64,000 nt of DNA from Ensifer sp. Root278. Its GTDB lineage: Bacteria; Pseudomonadota; Alphaproteobacteria; Rhizobiales; Rhizobiaceae. The notes under the pieces are model-generated. The model searched no databases. It was not told the origin of the DNA and saw only the letters and a list, made by a program, of their open reading frames with translations. The translations under genes and the position numbers were made by a program. Shown here piece by piece: positions 15,356-23,368 of this stretch. The stretch lies in the NCBI RefSeq assembly GCF_001429285.1, contig NZ_LMJJ01000034.1, positions 125,159-189,158 on the forward strand, given 5' to 3'. Every line of letters starts with the position of its first letter. Within the stretch, counting starts at the first letter, position 1.

Positions 15356-15380
15356 AACGTAGGGGGGAGGAAAAGGTTCC
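15356..15380 (-). promoter_or_regulatory. EcfG-type promoter, minus strand, sRNA copy B
   Basis: Plus strand AACG (15356-15359)-N16-GTTCC (15376-15380). The spacer differs from copy A at several bases while both boxes are unchanged. Confidence 0.65.
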
Positions 15381-15488
15381 GCCATGGGGCTTCCCCCCAT
15401 ATGGCCGCGGCCTTCGGAAGCAAAAAGGAGGACGCGACGCGGATGGCCCAACTCCACCCTGCATTAAGGGCTATCGTCATTCGGTCAC

Positions 15489-16011
15489 CGCCTCGGACTT
15501 AGGTCTGATACTCTCCCCGCAAAGGTCCTACCCGCATTGCCGAATCTCATTCGCGTTGCCATTCCTAGTTGAGCGTCAACCGCACTTGGCGCGAGTGACC
15601 CCGGAGCGCGTCTACCCCCAAATTTTAGGAACCATTTCTGCGCCTAGCGGATCTACTTAGTGCCGCCCTACCCTTCCTGCTCGATCAAAGGAGGATTGAG
15701 ATGGCCCAAAGCAAGCGGCGAATGATGAAGCCGAGCGAAATACCGGATTTCGTGTCTGAGATGATTGCGGCCGGCTGCGAGATCATGGCCATAGGCCACG
15801 ACAGGTACGTGCTTGGCGATATCGAGGAACAGCATCGAGCAAGAGACGAACTCGACCGCATCACCGAGAAGTACGGCGACCGCGATCCCCTGAAGCTGGA
15901 GATTGTCGCCTACCTCTGGTCGATCGGGCGATACATAGAGCTTGCGTCCGATAGCACGCGACACTAGCGCCCAACGAAGCACTAGGCTCAGGACCCATTA
16001 ATCTGGCAGGC
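15489..16011. repeat. Segmental duplication module 2, copy B
   Basis: Counterpart of 13015-13555; lacks the 24-nt hairpin arm present in copy A. Leads directly into the GFA gene. Confidence 0.8.
15701..15967 (+). CDS. 88-aa hypothetical protein, copy B
   Basis: Paralogue of the gene at 13248 with the same start, length and ribosome site (AAAGGAGG). Substitutions are spread through the protein (for example ELIADGWEI versus EMIAAGCEI), and the frame is intact in both, which suggests both copies are still under selection. Function unknown. Confidence 0.7.
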   Translation: MAQSKRRMMKPSEIPDFVSEMIAAGCEIMAIGHDRYVLGDIEEQHRARDELDRITEKYGDRDPLKLEIVAYLWSIGRYIELASDSTRH

Positions 16012-16059
16012 TGCATCCACTGCGGCGATTCCGCGTCAAACGAATATGAGTACATCATT

Positions 16060-16467
16060 ATGACCGAAACGACTGCTGGCTCCTGTTTGTGTGGTACCGT
16101 TAAATTTCAAATCTCAGGTGAGTTTGAGAGCTTCTTTCTTTGTCACTGCAAGCGCTGTCGAAAGGACACGGGGTCTGCACATGCGGCCAATTTGTTTTCA
16201 TCGACAGCGACGATAATTTGGGTTTCTGGTCATGACAGCATCCAGACCTACCGGGTTCCAGAGACCCGACACGAAAAAAGCTTTTGCACTAAGTGCGGAT
16301 CTGCTCTTCCGAGTGTTCAATTGAAGGGCGCTATGGTGGTTGTACCTGCTGGGAGTATTGATAGCGTGATCGACATCCGACCAAGTGCGCATATCTGCTT
16401 TGCAAGCCGAGCGGAATGGGACGCGCGTTTGGAAAACATTCCCCAACTAGATGGTCTTCCGGGTTAG
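16060..16467 (+). CDS. GFA-family (CENP-V/GFA domain) zinc enzyme
   Basis: 135 residues matching the small GFA family, named for glutathione-dependent formaldehyde-activating enzyme. The zinc ligands are in place: SCLCGTV near residue 10, CHCKRCRKDTG near 29-38, and CTKCGSALP near 76. The fold probably handles an S-hydroxymethyl or similar thiol adduct, but true substrates of most members are unknown. Follows duplication copy B; a 14-nt trace of its start is found after copy A at about 13567. Confidence 0.82.
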   Translation: MTETTAGSCLCGTVKFQISGEFESFFLCHCKRCRKDTGSAHAANLFSSTATIIWVSGHDSIQTYRVPETRHEKSFCTKCGSALPSVQLKGAMVVVPAGSIDSVIDIRPSAHICFASRAEWDARLENIPQLDGLPG

Positions 16468-16755
16468 GTTCAATACCCACTAAATGGTTGCGGGAGATCG
16501 GATCGGTTGATTCAATGGCGGTGTGAGGAGGCGTTGCCATTCGCATCCACACCCGCTACGACCGGAAAACTTTGAGTTGCGACACATCGACAGCGTAACA
16601 CGACCGCGATCCAAATAAACCGCATGTGAAATCCCCCCTTCATCATGAAGGCGACGACGCCGGCAACCATTGCACTTTTCTGTGCGTCCGCTGGGGAAAC
16701 ATCTTCCTACGCCGGCCACAATCTGACATTGTGCGCCACCGAAAGGAGGCAGCTC

Positions 16756-16863
16756 ATGTCCTACGATTGGGAAAGCACCAGACGGCAACGGTTTAGGCAC
16801 GCTCGGGTTTGGCTTTTGATCGCCTTGGCATCTTGGCTGGTTGTCCTCGCTCTAACGCCATAA
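16756..16863 (+). CDS. 35-aa single-TM protein
   Basis: AAAGGAGG precedes ATG 16756. A basic N-terminus (SYDWESTRRQRFRHAR) is followed by one transmembrane helix (VWLLIALASWLVVLALTP). Below the size of usual gene calls. The 290 bp upstream contain no other gene. Function unknown; it lies next to the lysis cassette on the other strand. Confidence 0.5.
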   Translation: MSYDWESTRRQRFRHARVWLLIALASWLVVLALTP

Positions 16864-16876
16864 TTTCGTGCGTCGT

Positions 16877-17242
16877 TTACCTCCTCAACTGCCCGCCTTC
16901 GACCCGCTGCAAAATCTCCTTGATCACCTTCAGATCGCCGGACTGCTGGCTGACCAGCGTTTGCAGATCCTTGATCGCGGCGGCTGTCGACGTCGACGAC
17001 TGTTCGGTCGACGCAACGCGATAGGCGAGGTTGTCGATCTTCCGCACTTCGGATTCGAGTGCACGGAACCGCTCTTCGCTCCGGGCTTCCATTGCGCTGC
17101 GCCACTTCTGAAGCTCCTCGATGTCCCGCCCCTTGTTCACCCAGATCGTGACGCCGCCAACACACATGCCGAAGAGGGTCACGAGCTGGATGATCGTGTT
17201 CAGATTCCATTCGAGTTTCTGTGCGCGCTTCGGGAGTTCCAT
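16877..17242 (-). CDS. Membrane-anchored coiled-coil protein of the lysis cassette
   Basis: 121 residues from ATG 17242, chosen because GAGG lies just upstream. One TM helix (LNTIIQLVTLFGMCVGGVTIWV, about 16-37), then a long coiled coil (about 40-110). Topology resembles an inner-membrane spanin subunit, but spanin pairs are not conserved enough to say. Last gene of the amidase-lipoprotein-holin cassette. Confidence 0.6.
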   Translation of the reverse strand: MELPKRAQKLEWNLNTIIQLVTLFGMCVGGVTIWVNKGRDIEELQKWRSAMEARSEERFRALESEVRKIDNLAYRVASTEQSSTSTAAAIKDLQTLVSQQSGDLKVIKEILQRVEGGQLRR

Positions 17243-17341
17243 CGGTTGATCCTCAAGCCCCATTATGCCCCTCGTTGTCTTCAATGCCGCTCGTGCTGAA
17301 AATGATGGCGGGCCCCCGAGGTTGAGAGCCCGCCGGATGCT

Positions 17342-17515
17342 TTACTGCTGGTTCTTCGGCGCCAGATAGGTCAGGACTGCCGGCAGGCCGATTGTGAGCG
17401 CGTAAAGCGCGAGATAGCCATACCAGGGCGTGCCTTCCGGCATGAAGGGGATGCCGACAGTGCCGACCCCTGCCCCGCCGACAGCGGCGGCGATGGCTTT
17501 CGAGACATTTTGCAT
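17342..17515 (-). CDS. Putative holin, 57 aa
   Basis: Small hydrophobic protein starting MQNVSKAIAAAVGGAGVG with AAGGAAAC ahead of its ATG. Two hydrophobic segments (about 5-24 and 32-52) separated by a Pro/Gly turn and ending KNQQ. Size, hydrophobicity and position between a putative spanin-like protein and a lipoprotein beside the endolysin point to a holin that permits endolysin release. Function by context only. Confidence 0.6.
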   Translation of the reverse strand: MQNVSKAIAAAVGGAGVGTVGIPFMPEGTPWYGYLALYALTIGLPAVLTYLAPKNQQ

Positions 17516-17527
17516 GATGTTTCCTTT

Positions 17528-17851
17528 CTACTGAGCCGCGCGGGCTTCTTTGAGGGCGAGAGAAACGGTGGCGTAGGCGGTCGCAGCGACGACGAGCGCG
17601 TTGGCAGCCGTGACGCTGCCCGGATCGGCGCAGATGACGCGAACGCCGTCGTAGGCGGCTTTCTCCTTGGCGATGGTGGATGCCTTGATGTTGCCGGAGA
17701 CCGAGGCAGCAATGAACGCGGCGTGTGCCGTCTCAAGCAGTGCGCAGGTCTTCGGCAGGTTGTTCTTGATCGCGGTGTCGATCGAGCCGGTGGTAGTGGT
17801 GCAAGCGGACAGCACAAGGGCCGCCGCCGATACGATGATCAGCGAACGCAT
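17528..17851 (-). CDS. Phage lipoprotein of the lysis cassette
   Basis: 107 residues from ATG 17851. Signal peptide MRSLIIVSAAALVLSAC with a lipobox ending at Cys 17, then a Thr-rich linker and an Ala-rich helical domain. It could be the outer-membrane partner of the coiled-coil protein at 16877 or protect against superinfection. It directly follows the amidase and precedes the holin. Confidence 0.65.
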   Translation of the reverse strand: MRSLIIVSAAALVLSACTTTTGSIDTAIKNNLPKTCALLETAHAAFIAASVSGNIKASTIAKEKAAYDGVRVICADPGSVTAANALVVAATAYATVSLALKEARAAQ

Positions 17852-17880
17852 GTTCGTTTCCTTCGATGTTGGGAGGTTGG

Positions 17881-18405
17881 TTAGAGGCGTGCTTTGACTT
17901 CGGCGCGCATCTTGTCGCCGCATGCTTTGGCGCCGATGACGTTCGGCGCGAACGGGAGTCGGGTGAAATCCCACTTGCCGGCCTGCTTGATGCCCAGGTT
18001 CGGCTGAACCTCGGCATGGGAAAGGATCGTCTTGGAGGTCACCGGGATCTTATAGAACTCGGCCAGTTGCGCGATGACATCCATGGCCCGATGCCACTGC
18101 GTTTCCGTCATCGGGAACTTGCCGGCATGGAATGGGCTCTCGATCGCGCCGGCCATGCAGGCAAGCGAAACACCGATCGAGCCGGTGTTGCATCCGCGCG
18201 TGTGGGCCGCATAGTCCTCATCGGCCGTGTTTACGTTGTCGGCAATCGTGTGGTCGCCGCGGACCACGTTACCCGATCCCTCGACAATGAGGTGATAATG
18301 CTCCTTGTCGAGTTCTGAGGCTCGATAGGCGCCGGCACTCCAATGCGCGATGATGCGCGACATCTTCACCGGCTGGAGCCATTCCAGCGGCAGGCGGTAG
18401 GTCAT
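17881..18405 (-). CDS. N-acetylmuramoyl-L-alanine amidase endolysin (Amidase_2)
   Basis: 174 residues; ATG 18405 is chosen because AAGGACAT precedes it. Cuts the amide bond between MurNAc and the stem peptide. Zinc/active-site features of the T7-lysozyme/PGRP fold: IIAHWSAG (first His), YHLIVEGSGNVVRG, the HTRGCNTGSIGVSLAC core, and LSHAEVQPN near 145 as the second His. No signal peptide, so release needs a holin, found downstream. Confidence 0.85.
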   Translation of the reverse strand: MTYRLPLEWLQPVKMSRIIAHWSAGAYRASELDKEHYHLIVEGSGNVVRGDHTIADNVNTADEDYAAHTRGCNTGSIGVSLACMAGAIESPFHAGKFPMTETQWHRAMDVIAQLAEFYKIPVTSKTILSHAEVQPNLGIKQAGKWDFTRLPFAPNVIGAKACGDKMRAEVKARL

Positions 18406-18643
18406 AGCGATGTCCTTGATGGTAGGTTGGACGTATCGGGGCGGACGGCCCGGGAAAGAAGCCATTCCTCAGTCTGCGAGTTCGAGACGAACGCGAGATG
18501 GCGGTAGGCAGCCAGCCCTCTTGATGCTTGCGCATCCTCACCTTGGTCGCGTCGGCTTGATAGCGAGATCCCTCGCAATTGAAATTTCGATTTAATCCTT
18601 CCTTGGCTGCGCTATCTTAGATTGCACTGGAAGGGAGAAGGAA

Positions 18644-18940
18644 ATGCAGAAACTCAAGGAACTAGGGCGTTGCCGTTTATGGGTGAGACTGCCGAAATTT
18701 CGACGGGCGCTCGAAGCTGATGTCTGCCCGGCGGAGCTGAATGACCTTTTCGAGGCGTATGCACTCTCCGCCGAACGGTTAGAAGAACTGCGAGAAGCAG
18801 AACAACCAGATCAACATCTTGTATTTGAGTACGAGGTAGCAAGCAAAGGGATCGAAGAGGAGGTAACCCGGCTTCTGACTGTGGCCATCTCGTCAACAAA
18901 TCCTAGTGCTCTTGTTCGAAGCACACAACACCGGTCGTGA
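18644..18940 (+). CDS. Small hypothetical protein, paralogue of 19199 gene
   Basis: 98 residues preceded by GGGAGAAGG. Pattern L..LG..RL.V.LP..R..L.....P..L.DLFE.YAL.A...L shared with the next gene. Mostly helical, no known motif. Plus-strand gene in the gap between lysis cassette and tail genes. Function unknown. Confidence 0.6.
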   Translation: MQKLKELGRCRLWVRLPKFRRALEADVCPAELNDLFEAYALSAERLEELREAEQPDQHLVFEYEVASKGIEEEVTRLLTVAISSTNPSALVRSTQHRS

Positions 18941-19198
18941 CCAGGGCGCTCTGAAACGCAAAAGGCCCCTTCTCCTACGAATAAGAGAAGAGGCCCCGTC
19001 TGAGCGTTCGAATTCACACACGGCCGTGGATTGCTCTAACAGCTTCGATATTCAGTGCCTGACGTGCAGTAGGCGCGAGAGGGCTTCCGCTCAGATGGAA
19101 TGGGACCCCCATTGCGGCACTGCCCGCAGCATGCAAAAAGAAGACATTCTGGAATCTGTCGTGACGCGGCAAAAATGACGCGACAAAGGCTGTGACAA

Positions 19199-19453
19199 AT
19201 GTCGTTGGTCAAGCTCGGAGGGGCGCGGCTCTCGTTGGTCTTGCCTCATCACCGTGAGCAGTTGCGGTCAGCCAGGAACCCGACGCTTTACGATCTGTTC
19301 GAGTCCTACGCGTTGGCCGCGCAGACCGTCGACAATCTGCTGAAGGAGCACCCCCGCCGCGAGGAATTGATCAACGAGTATCAGGCGCTGTGCCTGGACA
19401 TGCAGGCCGAAGTCGTATCACTCCTGGACCGGATTGAATTGCAAAGTCACTAA
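19199..19453 (+). CDS. Small hypothetical protein, paralogue of 18644 gene
   Basis: 84 residues, same layout as 18644: LVKLGGARLSLVLPHHREQL, then LYDLFESYALAAQTVDNLL and EYQALCLDMQAEVVSLL. The two are separated by 260 bp containing a hairpin-rich stretch (about 18958-18998, AGGCCCC repeats) that may terminate the first gene. Ends 6 bp from the convergent NUDIX gene. Confidence 0.55.
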   Translation: MSLVKLGGARLSLVLPHHREQLRSARNPTLYDLFESYALAAQTVDNLLKEHPRREELINEYQALCLDMQAEVVSLLDRIELQSH

Positions 19454-19459
19454 GGAACT

Positions 19460-19939
19460 CTACCGTGCGAGGCCTGCCACGCGGCCCAACAATCCCTTGA
19501 GTTCGGGCTCAGCAACCATCGATGCCGCCTCCGCCGGCGCCATCCAGGCAAGCTTCCGCTGCCGGCGCTCAGGAAATCGCTTCTTGGTCCGCTTCACTTG
19601 GACGAGATGAACTTCGACCACGGACGGCAGCTTACTGCCATCATCCAGCGCTTTGATGTAGGTGTAGTAGCCGAAGACCCTCTTCTTGGCGCGGCCCTTG
19701 ACGCCAGCCTCTTCCCAAGCCTCGCGCTCCGCGACCTCGTGAGGTGAAAGCCCCTTGATCGGCCATCCTTTGGGAATGGTCCAGCGTCCGGTCTCTCGGG
19801 TGGTGATCAATAGGACTTCACATTCACTAGGGTGTTCCCCACGCACACAAAGCGCGCCGAACTGCTCCGCGGCACCACCATTAAGGATGGTCTGTACGTG
19901 GCGCTTGAGGCGCGCGAGATGGGACAGCGCTCTCTTCAT
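19460..19939 (-). CDS. NUDIX hydrolase
   Basis: 159 residues from ATG 19939 (a TTG at 19975 would add 12). Hydrolyses a nucleoside diphosphate linked to another moiety. The Nudix helix is GLSPHEVAEREAWEEAGV with the REAWEE catalytic core, preceded by RWTIPKGWP, which resembles the diadenosine/diphosphoinositol polyphosphate type. A basic tail region KRTKKRFPERRQRK follows. More like a host gene than a phage structural gene; probably moron cargo. Confidence 0.8.
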   Translation of the reverse strand: MKRALSHLARLKRHVQTILNGGAAEQFGALCVRGEHPSECEVLLITTRETGRWTIPKGWPIKGLSPHEVAEREAWEEAGVKGRAKKRVFGYYTYIKALDDGSKLPSVVEVHLVQVKRTKKRFPERRQRKLAWMAPAEAASMVAEPELKGLLGRVAGLAR

Positions 19940-20011
19940 TCGCAGAAATTTGTAGCGAAGTTTGATTCCCGGCAAGAGGCGACGACGTCGGTAGAGTAAG
20001 GAAATGCTAAA

Positions 20012-20413
20012 TTAACCCAGTTTGCCGCTGTCTCTTTCGACGGGCAATTGCCCTCCGAGCATCGCCGGCCGCGCCATTGGCCACACAAACGGACAGGCCG
20101 CTTCCAGCTCGGCCATGAACTCCTCTAGGCTCGGCCGTTCACGCTCGCCGGCCAACACCTTGGCAAGTTCGGCCGTCGAATAAGTCCAGACAGCGGAGCG
20201 CCAAACGAACAGAGCCTCGGCCTCGGCCGCAAATCCCTCGTTAGGATCGTCACGATAGCCGATCGCCGTATGGATGTTGTCGTAGTGCCGCTCGTTAGCC
20301 TTGGTGTCGAGGTGGCGCTGGATCGCGGCAGTAAATGCGGTCCGCAGAGTGGCCATCGCCTCGGCCGCCTTTTGCTCGGCGGTGATGATTTTGGCGGGAT
20401 CAGGCGTCCACAT
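20012..20413 (-). CDS. Putative tail-associated hypothetical protein
   Basis: 133 residues from ATG 20413, which overlaps the end of the upstream gene by 14 nt. Begins WTPDPAKIITAEQKAAEAM and has acidic helices with several Trp. Placement after the tail fibre gene recalls fibre-assembly chaperones, but no such domain is recognised. Last gene of the tail operon. Confidence 0.55.
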   Translation of the reverse strand: MWTPDPAKIITAEQKAAEAMATLRTAFTAAIQRHLDTKANERHYDNIHTAIGYRDDPNEGFAAEAEALFVWRSAVWTYSTAELAKVLAGERERPSLEEFMAELEAACPFVWPMARPAMLGGQLPVERDSGKLG

Positions 20414-20744
20414 CGGCTGGTTCCTCTTCAATCAATTGTTCAACGGGTGGCGGATCGAATGGCAGGGCAAGCGGCCCGTCCGGAGGATTGTCGAGCGCAG
20501 CCGGAAAGGCGACCGCTGCCGAGGGATTGGCGCCGTGCGGCAGGATCAATGTGAGATGAAGACGGCCGGCCACTCGCTCGACCGGCCCGATGATCCATTC
20601 GCACGGGATCTCGCCTGCCGGGATCGTTGCGCCGTCTGGCAGGGCGGAAAAGTCGAAAGCTGCGCCGTTGATCGTCAGGATGTCGCCGGCCTTGACGACA
20701 GTCAGCGTGTCATCTCGCCTATTCGGCGAAAGCTCAATTCTCAT
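20400..20744 (-). CDS. Hypothetical tail-region protein
   Basis: 114 residues from ATG 20744, overlapping the fibre gene by 1 nt. The N-terminal half is beta-rich (MRIELSPNRRDDTLTVVKAGDILTIN), with a Pro-rich, acidic C-terminus. No family recognised; co-translated with its neighbours in the fibre cluster. Confidence 0.6.
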   Translation of the reverse strand: MRIELSPNRRDDTLTVVKAGDILTINGAAFDFSALPDGATIPAGEIPCEWIIGPVERVAGRLHLTLILPHGANPSAAVAFPAALDNPPDGPLALPFDPPPVEQLIEEEPADVDA

Positions 20745-21829
20745 TAGAACCACCTTCCTATTGCCACGGCGACGCCGCCGACGGGGGTTATTCCCTGGGC
20801 AAATGACCATTGACGAACGTAGCATTGCGTTGTGCTGGTAGGGCGCGCGGACGTCCAACGCTGCCCAGTAAACGCCGAGTAGATAACGACGAAATCGCCA
20901 CTCATCATTGTCCCCGGCATGTTCCACGGTGTATCCGCAGAAACCCAAAGCGAGCCCGCCGCAGTGTCTGGCGCCAATGATATCGTCGGCGAAATGCAAA
21001 TCATGACGCCGTTGGCATATCGGAAGTAAAAGCCGTTTGCGTTGGACCCTCGGTCCATGATGCCGCCGGTCGGTAGTCCACCGGACTGCGAAACGGCCGC
21101 AAGAATGTCGTCACGGAAGATGCACTGCTTCCACGCACTCCAAGTCGTGCTTTGCGTTCTGAACCAGACGCGCCCGTCAGGAACCCTGAAGTAGTACTGC
21201 GCTTTCGAGTTCGAAAAGACCGACAGCGTGAACAGCATACCAGCCGCAGCAACCGGGATATTGGCAGCGGTGGCATCACAAAAGGCTATCCCGAAGTCGC
21301 CTGCGTCGTCGGCATTGGTGACCACGTTGGCGCCACCACTTTGGCGAAGCCTTATCGGCAATTGCGCGTTGGGTATTTCGCCCAGAGTGCCGTAGGCGGC
21401 CGCGCCATTCACATCGTCGAGCAGCGTTCTCGCGAAGGCTGTGAACGTGGCAAGCGCTGCTGCTGCATTCCCGGTGAAGTACGGCAGCCGATCAACCGCT
21501 GGCGCCAGCGACGCAATCGACGACAGGGAAGCGTTGTCCAGTCGCTGCAGGTAGGTCGCAAGCGCCTGGGCATTAGCGACGGTCTGCTCGCCATAGGCTG
21601 TGTCCCGCACAATCGCATAGGCGTAGGTGCCGGTCGCACCACGCCATTTGACGGCCGCCGTGATCGCGGTGTTGCTGTCGACCGAGAGGATCGGCAGCGA
21701 GTTTCCACTGGCATCGACGAAGATCGTGCCCCCGGCGATAAGCGCCGTCTGCCAGGCTGTGCCCACGCCGGTAACCACGGCACTGCCATTCGTCAGGGTG
21801 ATTGTCCCTGTCGTGTAAGGAGTAGTCAT
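20744..21829 (-). CDS. Tail fibre protein
   Basis: 361 residues. The N-terminal 80 residues (TGTITLTNGSAVVTGVGTAW) form a beta-rich domain seen at the start of many phage fibre proteins. The middle is Ala-rich and the C-terminus (YFRVPDGRVWFRTQSTTWSA) resembles fibre tips. It probably binds the host surface. Adjacent to two other tail-tip genes on the same strand. Confidence 0.65.
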   Translation of the reverse strand: MTTPYTTGTITLTNGSAVVTGVGTAWQTALIAGGTIFVDASGNSLPILSVDSNTAITAAVKWRGATGTYAYAIVRDTAYGEQTVANAQALATYLQRLDNASLSSIASLAPAVDRLPYFTGNAAAALATFTAFARTLLDDVNGAAAYGTLGEIPNAQLPIRLRQSGGANVVTNADDAGDFGIAFCDATAANIPVAAAGMLFTLSVFSNSKAQYYFRVPDGRVWFRTQSTTWSAWKQCIFRDDILAAVSQSGGLPTGGIMDRGSNANGFYFRYANGVMICISPTISLAPDTAAGSLWVSADTPWNMPGTMMSGDFVVIYSAFTGQRWTSARPTSTTQCYVRQWSFAQGITPVGGVAVAIGRWF

Positions 21830-21841
21830 GTTGGGAGCTTC

Positions 21842-23368
21842 CTAAGCTGGAATTCCAAAGATGTAGTAGCGGATGCCGATAGGCGCGTAGGCGCCCGAGG
21901 TGTGCCAGTTGCCCGGGCTGTCACTGCGATTGTAGTAATCGCCGACGTTGCCCGCGAAGGTGTGGAACCGGGCTTTGTTCGCAGTCAGTTCGCAGTAGGT
22001 GCTCTCGCCCGCGTGCAGCTGGTTGAAATTGTAGACGTAGCGCAGGCGCTTGACGAACGGCAGGCGCCACAGCGCGCTCCACGACATCGGCAGGTTGTTT
22101 TGCCCGAGACTCGCACCGTTCCCCGCGCCGTGTTGTGTGAGGTATTTCACCATCGGGAACATGCCCGTCCCATCGAACGGAATGTCGGTAATCAGGTCGT
22201 TGCCGGCGCCAACCGCAAAGTACCCCTGCGCCAGGATCTGGACCTGAGGACGCCGACTATCGATGACGATGTCCTTCCACGACGGTGGGTTCGCTGAGCC
22301 TGGACGAAGGAACTGGACCACGTCCACGCCTCCCTCGGTGAATTTCCGCAGGACCTTGTTGCTCCCACCGGTCGGCGCGCTGGTATCCTCCAGATAGAGC
22401 ATGAACCGGGCGCGCATCGCCTTGGATGCGTTGAAGCCGATGTTCGTCCCGTCAAACCAGTATTCGGCGCCGAAATCGAGCACCTGCGGATTGGACGGGT
22501 ACATGATCGTCGCACTGTCGTAGAAATGAACGTCGAGCGCGATGGTATCCGGCAGGGAAATGCCGGTGTTGTAGTAGCTGATACCAGCAGGAAGGGAGAT
22601 ATCCGCGGCTGCGATGACTTTGACCGGGAGCCTCGAGGGATCGAACGCCATCTGTTGAATGGTCGCCGTATCCACGTTGTATCCCGGTTTCGCGATCTTC
22701 ATTTCCGTAGACGTAATCTTGATCGTCTTGCTGCCGTTCGGGGCGAGAACCGGCGCGTCATCCGGCTCGGTATTGTCTCCGGGCAAATTCCAGACAACCA
22801 GCCGCTTGTCGCGAGAGCGGAACTTGTTGAACGCGTCGATCGTGTCATTCGGGGTGACAATGACCGCTGCCCCGTACGCAAAATTTCCAAGCGAATTGTT
22901 GAGAACGAGGTTCTGCGCCCATCCGAATTGCGCGTAATTTCCCACCGCATAGTACCCACCTTGCCCGTTGTAATATTCACCACTGTCGGTCCAGGCGACC
23001 ATCTGTTGGTTGTAGACGTTACTGCCACCGCCCTTCTTCGCCTTCACGTCGAACAGCGGTACATTGTAGCGGAGCGTAGGGAACACCGTGTTACGAAAGC
23101 CCCAGAGCGTTCCCTGCGCAACGGTGAGCGACATGTATGTGAACGTCGCGGAATTGCTTCCCGGTGGATAGTAGGTGACGCCGTTGCCGGCTTGGAACGT
23201 GTTCACGACCCAGACGTCACACAAGTTCGCTTGAATGCCCACCTTGCTGTTGTAGAAGAACTTCCAACGCTGACTATCCGGCGTCGTGCGCGGGTCGTCA
23301 GCGTCGCTCTTCATAATCTTGATACAGCCGGCGCCGGTGCTATCGACACCAATCATTGTGCGAACCAT
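21842..23368 (-). CDS. Tail tip / receptor-binding structural protein
   Basis: 508 residues, rich in beta-forming and aromatic residues, with no recognised domain. Start overlaps the stop of the large tail-tip protein by 1 nt, so it is translated with it. Position between the tip protein and the fibre suggests a minor tail or receptor-binding protein. Inference from gene order. Confidence 0.55.
   Translation of the reverse strand: MVRTMIGVDSTGAGCIKIMKSDADDPRTTPDSQRWKFFYNSKVGIQANLCDVWVVNTFQAGNGVTYYPPGSNSATFTYMSLTVAQGTLWGFRNTVFPTLRYNVPLFDVKAKKGGGSNVYNQQMVAWTDSGEYYNGQGGYYAVGNYAQFGWAQNLVLNNSLGNFAYGAAVIVTPNDTIDAFNKFRSRDKRLVVWNLPGDNTEPDDAPVLAPNGSKTIKITSTEMKIAKPGYNVDTATIQQMAFDPSRLPVKVIAAADISLPAGISYYNTGISLPDTIALDVHFYDSATIMYPSNPQVLDFGAEYWFDGTNIGFNASKAMRARFMLYLEDTSAPTGGSNKVLRKFTEGGVDVVQFLRPGSANPPSWKDIVIDSRRPQVQILAQGYFAVGAGNDLITDIPFDGTGMFPMVKYLTQHGAGNGASLGQNNLPMSWSALWRLPFVKRLRYVYNFNQLHAGESTYCELTANKARFHTFAGNVGDYYNRSDSPGNWHTSGAYAPIGIRYYIFGIPA

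Larger units (their letters stand above)
15183..15407. repeat. Segmental duplication module 1, copy B
   Basis: Counterpart of 12583-12799, with scattered substitutions. The stretch 15408-15488 that follows is unique to copy B; it contains an AAGGAGG site and a 19-codon ORF (ATG 15443) that might be a leader peptide. Confidence 0.8.

Noticed and set aside
21152-22297. 381-codon plus-strand ORF
   Set aside because: Antisense of two tail genes with coherent phage-like proteins; high-GC shadow frame.
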